From NCBI GenBank assembly GCA_041394265.1, contig JAWKIO010000005.1:2294001-2358000 (forward strand): 64,000 bases of DNA, read 5' to 3'. Positions 17,308 to 25,638 of this stretch are shown here, one piece after another. Below the pieces are notes generated by a model. The model was not told where the DNA came from and did not search any database. It saw nothing but the letters and a program-made list of their open reading frames with translations. The translations under genes and the position numbers were made by a program. Source of the stretch: Acidimicrobiales bacterium. GTDB lineage: Bacteria > Actinomycetota > Acidimicrobiia > Acidimicrobiales > SZUA-35. Each line of letters begins with the position of its first letter. Position 1 is the stretch's first letter.

Positions 17308-17493
17308 GGAAAGGTGAAGCTGATCTCGCCCGATCCCACCGATGAGGAAGCCGCGGCCATTGTTGCCGCCATCGAGATGGCGTGGCCTCGCCCGGCGGCG
17401 CACACCCAGTCGCCTGATCCCGGGCCGCCGCGTTGGCGGTTCAGCGGACGGTGGTGGAGCCAGCCCACCATCACCAGCCGCCGTCGTCCCTGA
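17254..17493 (+). CDS. Acyl-CoA carboxylase epsilon subunit
   Basis: 79 residues. The core ISPDPTDEEAAAIVAAIEMA and the later PRWRFSGRWW match the actinobacterial acyl-CoA carboxylase epsilon subunit (PF13822-like), a small protein that binds the beta subunit and boosts activity. It follows accD with a GTGA overlap. Three in-frame GTGs are possible starts (17254, 17281, 17314); the first two lie in a 27-bp tandem repeat, and the third has GGGGGTGG upstream, so the conserved protein may begin at 17314. The gene is too often overlooked because of its size. Confidence 0.75.
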   Translation: MSAASSGGTVSAASSSGGGKVKLISPDPTDEEAAAIVAAIEMAWPRPAAHTQSPDPGPPRWRFSGRWWSQPTITSRRRP

Positions 17494-18623
17494 TCCCGTT
17501 GGCCGGCCCACTCGCCGATCTGCGCGTCCTCGATCTGGCGACGGTGCTCGCCGGTCCGGGCTGTGCTCGTTACCTCGCCGACTACGGCGCCGATGTGATC
17601 AAGATCGAGCGTCCGGGCGTCGGTGACACGGCGCGCAACCTCGGTTGGCGTGATCCTGCCGATGGGGAGACCTTCTTCTTCAAGGGAGCCAATCGGAACA
17701 AGCGGTTCATCGAGCTGGATCTGACCACTCCTGCGGGGCGTGATCGCTTCCTCCAGTTGGTCGAGACCAGCCGGGTGATCGTCGAGAACATGCGACCGGG
17801 AAAGCTCGAGGCGTTGGGTCTCGGGCCCGACGTCTTGCACGAGCGGCGTCCCGATCTCGTGATCGTGCGGGTGACGGCCTTCGGCCAGACCGGTCCCTAC
17901 CGGGATCGACCGGGCTTCGCCACGCTGGCCGAGGCCATGTCGGGCCTGGCGTCGTTGAACGGCGACCCCGACGGTGCGCCAACGCTGCCGCCGATCGCGT
18001 TGACCGACGAGGTCACCGCGTTGGCTGCCGCTTTCGCCACGATGGTGGCGGTCCACTCCGGCACCGGTCAGGTGGTCGACGCCAGTCTGATCGACTCGAT
18101 GATCCAGATGATGGGCCCGCTGCCCTCGCTGTTCATGCAGACCGGCCAGCTCCAGCCTCGCCTCGGCTCAGGGCTGCCGTATTCGATTCCTCGGGGGACG
18201 TACCGCACGAGCGACGACGAGTGGGTGGCGGTGTCGACGTCAGCCGACACGGTGGCGGCTCGGGTGATGGAGCTCATCGGCCTGGGTGGCGATCCACGGG
18301 TTGCGAGTGTCGACGATCGTATGGTCCATCGCGATCTGGTCGAGGACCGGATGGCGGACTGGGTCGCGGAGCGCACGCTCGACGAGGTGCTCGGCGCCTT
18401 CGCCCAGGCCGATGCTGCCGCCGCACAGGTCTACGACATCGCGCAGCTGGTCGCCGACCCGCACATGGAGGCGCGGGGATCGTTCGCCCGCTACGAGGGC
18501 TACCCGATGCCTGGAGTGATCGCCCGGTTGTCGGCCACGCCCGGCGAGGTACGCCACGGCGGTCGTTCACTGGGCCACGACACCGACGAGGTCTTCGCCG
18601 AGCTCGAGGTCACCAACGACTGA
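17451..18623 (+). CDS. CaiB/BaiF class III CoA transferase
   Basis: About 390 residues. Class III enzymes move CoA between acids. The N-terminus PLADLRVLDLATVLAGPGCA and YGADVIKIERPGVGDTAR is diagnostic, followed by VENMRPGKLEALGLG and ITAFGQTGPY-like VTAFGQTGPYRDRPGFA. VVDASLIDSMIQMM is the region before the second domain, and VYDIAQLVADPHMEARG the C-terminal signature. The start is uncertain: GTG 17451, TTG 17433 or TTG 17499; all but the last overlap the epsilon-subunit gene. Position after the carboxylase genes suggests one acyl-CoA operon. Confidence 0.85.
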   Translation: MVEPAHHHQPPSSLIPLAGPLADLRVLDLATVLAGPGCARYLADYGADVIKIERPGVGDTARNLGWRDPADGETFFFKGANRNKRFIELDLTTPAGRDRFLQLVETSRVIVENMRPGKLEALGLGPDVLHERRPDLVIVRVTAFGQTGPYRDRPGFATLAEAMSGLASLNGDPDGAPTLPPIALTDEVTALAAAFATMVAVHSGTGQVVDASLIDSMIQMMGPLPSLFMQTGQLQPRLGSGLPYSIPRGTYRTSDDEWVAVSTSADTVAARVMELIGLGGDPRVASVDDRMVHRDLVEDRMADWVAERTLDEVLGAFAQADAAAAQVYDIAQLVADPHMEARGSFARYEGYPMPGVIARLSATPGEVRHGGRSLGHDTDEVFAELEVTND

Positions 18624-18637
18624 CCCGCGATGGGTCG

Positions 18638-19402
18638 TCAGTCGGCGGCGGCGGTGGCGACTTCGATGCGGTCCTGGCGCCACTCGCGAGCGGCGTCGAG
18701 CGCGGTCTCGGCCGCCGACATGATCTCGTTGGGCGAGAAGGCGTGGGCCGGATAGCAGGCGACACCGGCCCAGAGGGTGAGGCCCTGCTGGGCGCCGAGG
18801 AGCTGACGCCGAATCCGTTCGACGGTCCAGATGGCACCGTTCTCCGGGGTGTCTTCCAGCAACAGCGCAAAGTAGCCGTTGCGGAGGCGGCAGGCGGTGT
18901 CGGCCTCGCGGAGTGTGACTCGGATCGCTTCGGCGACGAGTTCGGCGTCGGCGTCGGTCTGCTGGTTGGTGGCGACACCCTCGACGACCTCGAGCAAGAT
19001 GATGGCGACCGGTCGCAGGTGGCGGCGGGCAGCGGCCACCCGTGAGTCGAGGGCCACGGTGAAGAAGCTCTCGCTGAACAGCCCGGTCGAGGAATCGGTG
19101 AGGGCGTCGATGTCGTCCTGCTCGTTGTCGATCGGCTCGTCGTTGTTGAGTTCGGCGATGAGGCGTTCCTCGGTGGCGACGGCGCTGGCCCGGACCGTCC
19201 GAAGTTCGTCTTCGACGAGGCGTTGCACCGCGGCTTGTTCGTCGAGACGCTGGGCCAATCGGATGCCGGCGACACCGGCAGCGAGGGCGAGCAACCCGGC
19301 GACGGTGCCGAAGATCGGAACGTCGAGGATCGTGGCAATGAGGCCCGCGGCCAAGCCGAGGACGCCAGTGATCAATCCGGGAAGCGATTCGCGTGCGTTC
19401 AT
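18638..19402 (-). CDS. Membrane protein with degenerate GGDEF domain
   Basis: 254 residues from the ATG at 19402 (GGAG six nt upstream). Two hydrophobic helices (about 8-25 and 28-47) are followed by a coiled-coil segment and a GGDEF-like fold: DSSTGLFSESFFTVALD (usual D-LTGL-N-R), VAIILLEVVEG, LREADTACRLRNGYFALLLE and GLTLWAGVACYPAHA. The catalytic GG(D/E)EF loop reads RNGYF, so cyclic-di-GMP synthesis is very unlikely. It may bind nucleotide or act as a scaffold. It sits between an acyl-CoA transferase and meaA, convergent with the former. Confidence 0.75.
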   Translation of the reverse strand: MNARESLPGLITGVLGLAAGLIATILDVPIFGTVAGLLALAAGVAGIRLAQRLDEQAAVQRLVEDELRTVRASAVATEERLIAELNNDEPIDNEQDDIDALTDSSTGLFSESFFTVALDSRVAAARRHLRPVAIILLEVVEGVATNQQTDADAELVAEAIRVTLREADTACRLRNGYFALLLEDTPENGAIWTVERIRRQLLGAQQGLTLWAGVACYPAHAFSPNEIMSAAETALDAAREWRQDRIEVATAAAD

Positions 19403-19528
19403 CACAGACTCCATCGGCTACAGCGCCGACAACTCAAGGACTCGTCCTGCGAAAGGATTGTCTCACGCGCGGTGGCGTCGCGCGGTCATGGCAGGTGTTC
19501 TGAGCACCTCGTGGAACCCGGTGGAGGC

Positions 19529-21502
19529 TCAGGGGCGGGCGGAACGACCGGCGATGGCGAGATCGGCCACCTCGGCGATGATCGTGCCGATGTCGAAGTC
19601 CTTTGGTGTGTAGACGGCGGCGACCCCTTGTTCGATCAGGCCAGCACGGTCGGACTCGGGAATGATCCCGCCGAGGATCACCGGCGCCTCGACTCCGGCG
19701 TCGCGAAGCAACTGGAGCGTCGTTGGGACGAGCTCGAGGTGGCTCCCGGACAGGATGGAGAGGCCGATGGCGTCGACGTCTTCGTCTCGAGCAGCAGCCG
19801 TGATCTGTTCGGGGGTGAGGCGAATGCCCTGGTAGATGACTTCCATGCCGGCGTCACGTGCGGCAACCGCGATTTGTTCCGCTCCATTGGAATGACCGTC
19901 GAGTCCGGGCTTGGCGACGAGGAACCGGATCGGTCCGCCTTCGGTGTCGCGGTACTTGTCGGCCGTTGCTCGCAGCCGCTCGGAACCACCTCCTGCGCCA
20001 CCGGCCGCGGCCACGCCGGTCGGGGCTCGGTATTCACCGAAGACCTCGCGCAGACAGTCGGCCCATTCGCCCGTGGTGCCGCCGGCGGCCGCGAGGGCGA
20101 TCGTGGCCTCCATGATGTTGTCGGTGCCCTTTGCCGCCGCAGCCAGGTCGGCGAGGGCAGCGCCGACGGCTGCGTTGTCGCGGTTGGCTCGCCATTGCTG
20201 CACGTCGGCGATCGCCTCGGCCTGCACCGACGGGTCGACGGTGAGGATGCTGTCGGAGCCGCCCAACGGCGAGGGCGCAGTCTCGATGAAGTCGTTGACC
20301 CCGACGATGGTCTGCTCGCCCCGCTCGATACGACGGATGCGCTCGGCGTGGGAACGCACGAGGCGCCCCTTCAGCTCGTCGATCGCTTCGAAGGCACCGC
20401 CGAGTTCGAGGATCTCGTCGAGTTCGGCGGTGGCGGCGTCGATCAGCTCGGTGGTGAGGCCCTCGATCACATGGCTACCGGCGAAGATGTCGTCGTACTC
20501 GAGCAGGTCGGACTCGAAGGCCAGAACCTGTTGCATCCGCAGTGCCCACTGCTGGTCCCACGGCCGCGGCAGGCCGAGCGCTTCGTTCCACGCCGGGAGC
20601 TGGATGGACCGGGCGCGTGCGTCGCGGGACAGGCTGACGCCGAGCATCTCGAGCACGATTCGTTGCACGTTGTTCTCGGGCTGGGCTTCGGTGAGGCCGA
20701 GCGAGTTGACCTGCACGCCGTAGCGGAAGCGACGAGCCTTCGGGTCGGTGATGCCGTAGCGCTCGAGCGTGATGCGATCCCACATTTGGGTGAAGGCCCG
20801 CATCTTGCAGGTCTCCTCGATGAACCGGATGCCGGAGTTGACGAAGAACGAGACCGAGGCGACGGTCGCACTGAACGCGTCGTCGGCGATCTGGCCTGAC
20901 TCCCTCACGGCGTCGAGCACGCCGATCGCCGTGGCCAGCGAGTAGGCGATCTCCTGGACCGGTGTCGCCCCCGCTTCCTGCAGGTGGTAGCTGCAGACGT
21001 TCATCGGGTTCCACCGCGGTACGTGCTGGTTGCAGAACGCGAACATGTCGACGATGAGCCGCCGGCTGGGCTCGGGCGGGAAGATGTAGGTGCCGCGGCT
21101 CAGGTATTCCTTGACGATGTCGTTCTGGGTGGTGCCTCGAAGCTGGGTCGAGGCGACGCCCTGGGCGTTGGCATTGTCGATGTAGAGGCCAAGCATCCAT
21201 GCCGCCGGCGCGTTGATCGTCATCGACGTGTTCATCTCGCCGACCGGGATCTGGTCGAGCAGGGTGCTCATGTGACCTCGGTGGACGACCGGCACGCCGA
21301 CCTTGCCCACCTCGCCTCGGGCGAGCACATGATCGGGGTCGTAGCCGGTCTGCGTGGGCAGGTCGAAAGCGATCGACAGGCCGGTCTGTCCCTTGGCGAG
21401 GTTGGTCCGGTAGAGCTCGTTGGAGGCACGCGCCGTGGAGTGTCCGGAGTAGGTCCGCATCATCCACGGTCGGTCGGGCTGCTCGCGACGGAGAGAAGTC
21501 AT
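19529..21502 (-). CDS. meaA: MeaA-type B12-dependent acyl-CoA mutase (ethylmalonyl-CoA mutase-like)
   Basis: 657 residues. Single-chain methylmalonyl-CoA mutase relative. The TIM-barrel half begins MMRTYSGHSTARASNELYR and contains SIAFDLPTQTGYDPDH and MNTSMTINAPAAWML. The C-terminal cobalamin domain has KPGLDGHSNGAEQIA, which is the DxHxxG motif for base-off B12 binding, then LSILSGSH. The MRTYxGHSTAxASNELYR start marks the MeaA/Ecm group, which converts ethylmalonyl-CoA to methylsuccinyl-CoA in the ethylmalonyl-CoA pathway. Crotonyl-CoA carboxylase/reductase is not in the window, so pathway membership is inferred. It follows aat by 19 nt. Confidence 0.88.
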   Translation of the reverse strand: MTSLRREQPDRPWMMRTYSGHSTARASNELYRTNLAKGQTGLSIAFDLPTQTGYDPDHVLARGEVGKVGVPVVHRGHMSTLLDQIPVGEMNTSMTINAPAAWMLGLYIDNANAQGVASTQLRGTTQNDIVKEYLSRGTYIFPPEPSRRLIVDMFAFCNQHVPRWNPMNVCSYHLQEAGATPVQEIAYSLATAIGVLDAVRESGQIADDAFSATVASVSFFVNSGIRFIEETCKMRAFTQMWDRITLERYGITDPKARRFRYGVQVNSLGLTEAQPENNVQRIVLEMLGVSLSRDARARSIQLPAWNEALGLPRPWDQQWALRMQQVLAFESDLLEYDDIFAGSHVIEGLTTELIDAATAELDEILELGGAFEAIDELKGRLVRSHAERIRRIERGEQTIVGVNDFIETAPSPLGGSDSILTVDPSVQAEAIADVQQWRANRDNAAVGAALADLAAAAKGTDNIMEATIALAAAGGTTGEWADCLREVFGEYRAPTGVAAAGGAGGGSERLRATADKYRDTEGGPIRFLVAKPGLDGHSNGAEQIAVAARDAGMEVIYQGIRLTPEQITAAARDEDVDAIGLSILSGSHLELVPTTLQLLRDAGVEAPVILGGIIPESDRAGLIEQGVAAVYTPKDFDIGTIIAEVADLAIAGRSARP

Positions 21503-21521
21503 GGCCGCATTGTCGCCCGAA

Positions 21522-22220
21522 TCAGGGTCGGGAGCGAAAAACTTCCGGTAGGTCGAGTTCCAAGGCCCGATCGAGCCGTTCGACGTAGTCGGCGCGCTCG
21601 ACGCGCTCACAGCCCATCGACGCCAGATGGTCGGTGAGCCACTGGACATCGATGAGGCGCTCGGGTTCGGGCCCGATCAGGTCGACCAGCGCCACCATGG
21701 CCGCCTTGGAGGCGTCGGTTCGATGGTGAAACATCGACTCACCGGCGAACAGACCGCCGATGGCGACCCCGTACAGCCCGCCGGCGAGTCCCTCGTGGTC
21801 CCAGATCTCGATGCTGTGGGCGACACCGCGACGGTGGAGTTCGGTGTAGGCCGAGGTGATGTCGCGGTCGATCCAGCCATGCGGTCGAGCGGGGTCGCCA
21901 CACGCCGCGACGACGTCGCTGAAGCACCGATCGACAGTGGCGGTGAACCGCCGCAGCGACCGGCGGAGGGAGCGGCTGACGTGGAGGCGAGCCGGCACCA
22001 GGACGCCCCGCTCGACCGGATGGAACCAGCCGATCTCGGTGCGTTTGCGCGCTCGCAAGGCTTCCGAAAGGGGGAGGGTGAGCGGCATGGGGAAGTAGCC
22101 GGCCCGGTAGGCCGCCACGAGCGTGCCCGTTGAGAGATCGGCGCCGAAGGCAACGAGGTCGTCGTCGGGCAGGTCGGCGATCGGGGGGAAGGTCCAGGTC
22201 GGAGCACCGGGGTCGCTCAC
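21522..22220 (-). CDS. aat: Leucyl/phenylalanyl-tRNA-protein transferase
   Basis: 232 residues from a GTG. It adds Leu or Phe to N-terminal Arg/Lys of proteins (N-end rule). The family signatures are all there: FPPIADLPDDDLVAFGADLS, AYRAGYFPMP, IGWFHPVERGVL, WIDRDITSAYTELHRRGVAHS, IEIWDHEGLAGGLYGVAIGG and LFAGESMFH. Ten nt separate it from the cyclophilin gene upstream, indicating cotranscription. Confidence 0.95.
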   Translation of the reverse strand: MSDPGAPTWTFPPIADLPDDDLVAFGADLSTGTLVAAYRAGYFPMPLTLPLSEALRARKRTEIGWFHPVERGVLVPARLHVSRSLRRSLRRFTATVDRCFSDVVAACGDPARPHGWIDRDITSAYTELHRRGVAHSIEIWDHEGLAGGLYGVAIGGLFAGESMFHHRTDASKAAMVALVDLIGPEPERLIDVQWLTDHLASMGCERVERADYVERLDRALELDLPEVFRSRP

Positions 22221-22230
22221 GACGCCGGGG

Positions 22231-23067
22231 TCAGCTCTCGGTGATCGTGACCGAGTTGATGACGACCGGCTCGACCGGTGCGTCGCCGGCGTCCGTCTCG
22301 ACGTCTTGGATGGCGAGGGCGACGTCGAGCCCGTCGGTCACCTTCCCGAACAGGGAGTACTGCGGCGGCAGTGCGATGCCCTGATCGCCGGTGATGACGA
22401 AGAACTGGCTGCCGTTGGTGTCGGCCCCGGAGTTCGCCATGGCCAGGGAGCCGAGCTCGTACTCGCCCTCGGCCGGCAGCTCGTCGGCGAAGGAGTAGCC
22501 CGGTCCGCCGATCCCGGGGGGATCGCCGACGGGGTCGCCGCCCTGGATCACGAAGCCCGGAATGACACGGTGGAAGGTGGCCCCGTCGTAGTAGTGGTAG
22601 CGGGCGAGGAACACGAAGTTATTGACCGTGAGCGGTGCTCGCTCGGGGTCGAGCGCAATCGTGAAGTCGCCCATCGAGGTGCTGACCTCGGCGGTGTAGG
22701 TCTTGGCGACGTCGATGCACATCTCGGGCGCCGACTGGAACTGCAGCGCCTGGGGGGCACCATCGGCCGGCGGACAGTCGGCTGGGATCGGGTCCATCGG
22801 ATCAACGCTGTCGGCGGCATCGGTGGTGGTTTCGGTGGTCGCGTCGTCGCCGCTGTCGGCAACCGCCTCGCCGGCGGCGGTGTCGTTGGCGTTGTCGTCG
22901 TCGCCGCTGAGCTGCGACCAGGCGAACAAACCACCGAGCAGCAGCAGTGCGATCGTGGCGAAGAGGATCACACGACCGCGCAGGTCGTCCTTCTTCTCGG
23001 TGCGGTGCAGCTCCTCCATCTTCTTCTGACGGTTGGCCTTCTGACGTTCACGCTTCTCGGTACCCAC
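22231..23067 (-). CDS. Membrane-anchored cyclophilin-type peptidyl-prolyl isomerase
   Basis: 278 residues from a GTG. A lysine/arginine-rich cytoplasmic start (KRERQKANRQKKMEELHRTE), one transmembrane helix (about 32-51), an acidic Thr-rich linker and a cyclophilin domain from about residue 120. Active-site segment GATFHRVIPGFVIQGGDP has the catalytic arginine; GSQFFVITGD and YSLFGKVTDGLDV follow. The catalytic domain is outside the membrane, so it probably folds exported proteins. The same build is common in Actinomycetota. It has a leaderless-type promoter. Confidence 0.92.
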   Translation of the reverse strand: MGTEKRERQKANRQKKMEELHRTEKKDDLRGRVILFATIALLLLGGLFAWSQLSGDDDNANDTAAGEAVADSGDDATTETTTDAADSVDPMDPIPADCPPADGAPQALQFQSAPEMCIDVAKTYTAEVSTSMGDFTIALDPERAPLTVNNFVFLARYHYYDGATFHRVIPGFVIQGGDPVGDPPGIGGPGYSFADELPAEGEYELGSLAMANSGADTNGSQFFVITGDQGIALPPQYSLFGKVTDGLDVALAIQDVETDAGDAPVEPVVINSVTITES

Positions 23068-23074
23068 GGCAGGG

Positions 23075-23080
23075 AGAATA
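23075..23080 (-). promoter_or_regulatory. -10 element TATTCT, leaderless
   Basis: Minus-strand TATTCT, spacer ccctgcc (7 nt), then the GTG at 23067. Confidence 0.6.
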
Positions 23081-23231
23081 TCGTTGGCATACCGCCAGCC
23101 GACGCCACCCCCCGGGCGATGCCTCCGGGCCGCCCTGCACTGCGCCGTCGGTGATGGTCCGCCGGCACCATGTGTGACCCGAACGACGCGTCGGGCGGCC
23201 TAAATCGGGTTTCAACCACGGTCGGCACCGT

Positions 23232-23237
23232 TAGCGT
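23232..23237 (+). promoter_or_regulatory. -10 element TAGCGT, leaderless
   Basis: TAGCGT with an 8-nt spacer to the GTG of lysC at 23246; no ribosome-binding site. Confidence 0.6.
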
Positions 23238-23245
23238 TCTTCGCC

Positions 23246-24466
23246 GTGGCACTCGTCGTTCAGAAATTCGGTGGAACGTCGGTCGCCGATCCCGACCGCA
23301 TGCGGATCGTCGCCGACCATGTTGCTCGTTGCCGCCGCCGCGGCGACCAGGTGGTGCTGGTCATCTCCGCCATGGGCAAGGAAACCGACGAACTGCTCCA
23401 CCTCGCCTCGCAGGTCTCGAAGAACCCCACCGGCCGAGAGATGGACATGCTCATCACCGCCGGTGAGCGAAAGGCGTGCGCGTTGATGTGCATGGCCATC
23501 GCCGAGGAAGGCTATGAGGCCCACTCGTTCACCGGGAGCCAGGCCGGATTCATCACCGACACCAACCATCGCAATGCCAAGATCCTCGAGATCCACCCCG
23601 ATCGGGTGCGCGAAGCGCTCGACGCCGGCGTCGTGCCGGTGGTCGCCGGATCGCAGGGAGTGTCGACCGAGAAAGATGTCACCTTCCTCGGACGCGGCGG
23701 TTCCGACACCACGGCCGTCGCGTTGGCGCATGTCCTCGAGGCCGACCTCTGCGAGCTCTACACCGATGTGTCGGGTGTCTTCAGCGCCGACCCTCGTGTG
23801 GTCACCCGAGCCCAGAAGATGGCCACCATCACCTTCGACGAACTGCTCGAGATGACGGCCACCGGATGCCCCAAGCCGGCCATGCGGTCCGTCGAAGTCG
23901 CCCATAACTATCAGGTCCCACTCCACATCCGCTCGGCCTTCACCTGGGAGCCGGGCACCCTCGTCATCGAAGAGGAACCCGGCATGGAACAGCCCATCAT
24001 CAGAGCCGTCACCCACGATCTCTCCGAATCGAAGGTCACGGTCACCGACGTCCCCGATCAGCCCGGCATCTCGGCCCGACTGTTCCGAGCGATGGCCGAC
24101 GCCAACGTGAACGTCGACATGATCGTCCAGAACGTGTCCGACCAGGGCCGCACCGACATCTCCTTCACGGTTCCCACCGAGGACCACGCCCGGGTCGTCG
24201 CCCTGCTCGAGGGTGGGGTGATCGCCGACATCGGGGCCGAGACCGTCACCACCGACCAGTCGATCGGACGGGTGTCGGTGATCGGCGCCGGCATGAAGTC
24301 GAACCCCGGCGTCGCCGCCACGATGTTCGAGGTGTTGGCCGACAACGGCATCAACATCGAGATGATCTCGACCTCGGCCATCCGTGTCAGCTGTGTGATC
24401 AGCGCCGACCGGGCCGAGGACGCCGTCGTGCTGCTCCACGCCGCGTTCGGCCTCGACGCCGCCTGA
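23246..24466 (+). CDS. lysC: Aspartate kinase
   Basis: 406 residues from a GTG. First step of the aspartate pathway to Lys, Thr, Met and Ile. The kinase domain begins VVQKFGGTSVADPDRM and includes FLGRGGSDTTAVALAHVLEA and CELYTDVSGVFSADPRVV. Two ACT domains follow (about 265-335 and 345-400; VTVTDVPDQPGISARLFRAM, VSVIGAGMKSNPGVAATMFE), the usual site of feedback control. The length suits the monofunctional class. Downstream asd has its own promoter but a structured element lies between. Confidence 0.95.
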   Translation: MALVVQKFGGTSVADPDRMRIVADHVARCRRRGDQVVLVISAMGKETDELLHLASQVSKNPTGREMDMLITAGERKACALMCMAIAEEGYEAHSFTGSQAGFITDTNHRNAKILEIHPDRVREALDAGVVPVVAGSQGVSTEKDVTFLGRGGSDTTAVALAHVLEADLCELYTDVSGVFSADPRVVTRAQKMATITFDELLEMTATGCPKPAMRSVEVAHNYQVPLHIRSAFTWEPGTLVIEEEPGMEQPIIRAVTHDLSESKVTVTDVPDQPGISARLFRAMADANVNVDMIVQNVSDQGRTDISFTVPTEDHARVVALLEGGVIADIGAETVTTDQSIGRVSVIGAGMKSNPGVAATMFEVLADNGINIEMISTSAIRVSCVISADRAEDAVVLLHAAFGLDAA

Positions 24467-24475
24467 TCATTCCGC

Positions 24476-24562
24476 TTCCGCCACCCCTCCGATCAGCAAC
24501 GTTGGCGTTTTCGTACCGCTCAGCGGCATCAACGCTCCAGAGTTGCCCCTGGGGTGGCGGAA
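24476..24562. other. Nested 87-nt inverted repeat between lysC and asd
   Basis: TTCCGCCACCCC (24476-24487) is perfectly complementary to 24551-24562. Inside, further arms nest in order: GCAAC 24496-24500 with 24542-24546, TGG 24503-24505 with 24537-24539, CGTT 24506-24509 with 24531-24534, and CCGC 24516-24519 with 24523-24526. About 28 base pairs in one coaxial layout is far above chance. It starts 10 nt after the lysC stop and ends 30 nt before the asd -10 box. No U-run follows, so it is not a standard intrinsic terminator. It could be a 3'-UTR structure, an attenuator or a small mobile palindromic element. Confidence 0.65.
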
Positions 24563-24591
24563 ATTGGGGCGCCGGATTCCGGTGATCGCTC

Positions 24592-24597
24592 TAGCCT
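24592..24597 (+). promoter_or_regulatory. -10 element TAGCCT, leaderless
   Basis: TAGCCT, spacer gaaagc (6 nt), then the ATG of asd at 24604. Confidence 0.6.
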
Positions 24598-24603
24598 GAA
24601 AGC

Positions 24604-25623
24604 ATGCGCGTAGGAATCGTCGGAGCCACCGGTCAGGTCGGGAGCGTCATGCTCTCCATTCTCGAGGAGCGGAACTTCCCCGTCGACGAGCTTCGGCTCT
24701 TCGCCTCGGCTCGTTCCGCCGGGCGGACCATCGACTGGAAGGGCTCGCCGGTCACGATCGAAGACGCCGCCGTCGCCGACTACGCAGGGCTCGACGTCGT
24801 GCTGTTCTCCGCTGGCGGCGGCACATCGCTCGCCCTTGCTCCCAAGGTCGCAGCAGCGGGTGCCGTCGTGGTCGACAATTCCTCGGCGTGGCGCATGGAC
24901 CCCGAGGTACCGCTGGTCGTGGTCGGCGTGAACGACGCCGACACGCTGAACCGCCCGAAGGGCATCGTCGCCAATCCCAACTGCACCACCATGGCCGCCA
25001 TGCCGGTGCTGCGACCGCTGCACGACGAGGCCCAGCTCGAATCGCTGGTCGTCGCCACCTACCAGGCAACTTCGGGGGCCGGTCTGGCCGGCGTCGAAGA
25101 ACTTGCGGGCCAGATCGCCAAGGCCGGCGACGCCCGCCAGCTGACGCACGACGGTGAGTCGGTCGATGTCGGCGCCCCCTCTGCCTTCGTCGAGCCGATC
25201 GCCTACAACGTGGTGCCGTTCGCGGGCTCGATGGTCGACGACGGCTCGTTCGAGACCAACGAGGAGCAGAAGCTTCGCGACGAGTCACGCAAGATCCTGC
25301 ACATTCCCGGGCTCACGGTCTCGGGCACCTGTGTGCGGGTCCCGGTGTTCACCGGGCACTCGCTGTCGATCAACGCTCGGTTCGCCAACCCGCTCTCGGT
25401 CGAGCGGGCACTCGAGCTGCTCGCCGAGGCGCCCGGCGTCGTGGTCGACAACGTGCCGACGCCGCTGAAGGCTGCCGGTAGCGATCCTTCGATCGTCGGT
25501 CGTGTTCGTCGCGACGAAACCGTGCCGAACGGCCTCGCCCTGTTCGTCACGGGCGACAACCTCCGGAAGGGCGCCGCCCTCAACACGGTGGAGATCGCCG
25601 AGTTGATCGCCAACGAAGCCTGA
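24604..25623 (+). CDS. asd: Aspartate-semialdehyde dehydrogenase
   Basis: 339 residues. NADPH-dependent reduction of aspartyl phosphate. The Rossmann start is VGIVGATGQVGSVMLSIL; the catalytic cysteine is C127 in IVANPNCTTMAAMP; SGAGLAGVEELAGQ and GTCVRVPVFTGHSLSI carry the substrate-binding and general-base histidine regions. It follows lysC as in many actinobacteria, and precedes an oxygenase gene by 15 nt. Confidence 0.95.
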   Translation: MRVGIVGATGQVGSVMLSILEERNFPVDELRLFASARSAGRTIDWKGSPVTIEDAAVADYAGLDVVLFSAGGGTSLALAPKVAAAGAVVVDNSSAWRMDPEVPLVVVGVNDADTLNRPKGIVANPNCTTMAAMPVLRPLHDEAQLESLVVATYQATSGAGLAGVEELAGQIAKAGDARQLTHDGESVDVGAPSAFVEPIAYNVVPFAGSMVDDGSFETNEEQKLRDESRKILHIPGLTVSGTCVRVPVFTGHSLSINARFANPLSVERALELLAEAPGVVVDNVPTPLKAAGSDPSIVGRVRRDETVPNGLALFVTGDNLRKGAALNTVEIAELIANEA

Positions 25624-25638
25624 TCCAACCTGTCGGCC

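Noticed and set aside
19223..20899. 558-codon plus-strand open frame
   Set aside because: Antisense to meaA and the degenerate GGDEF gene.
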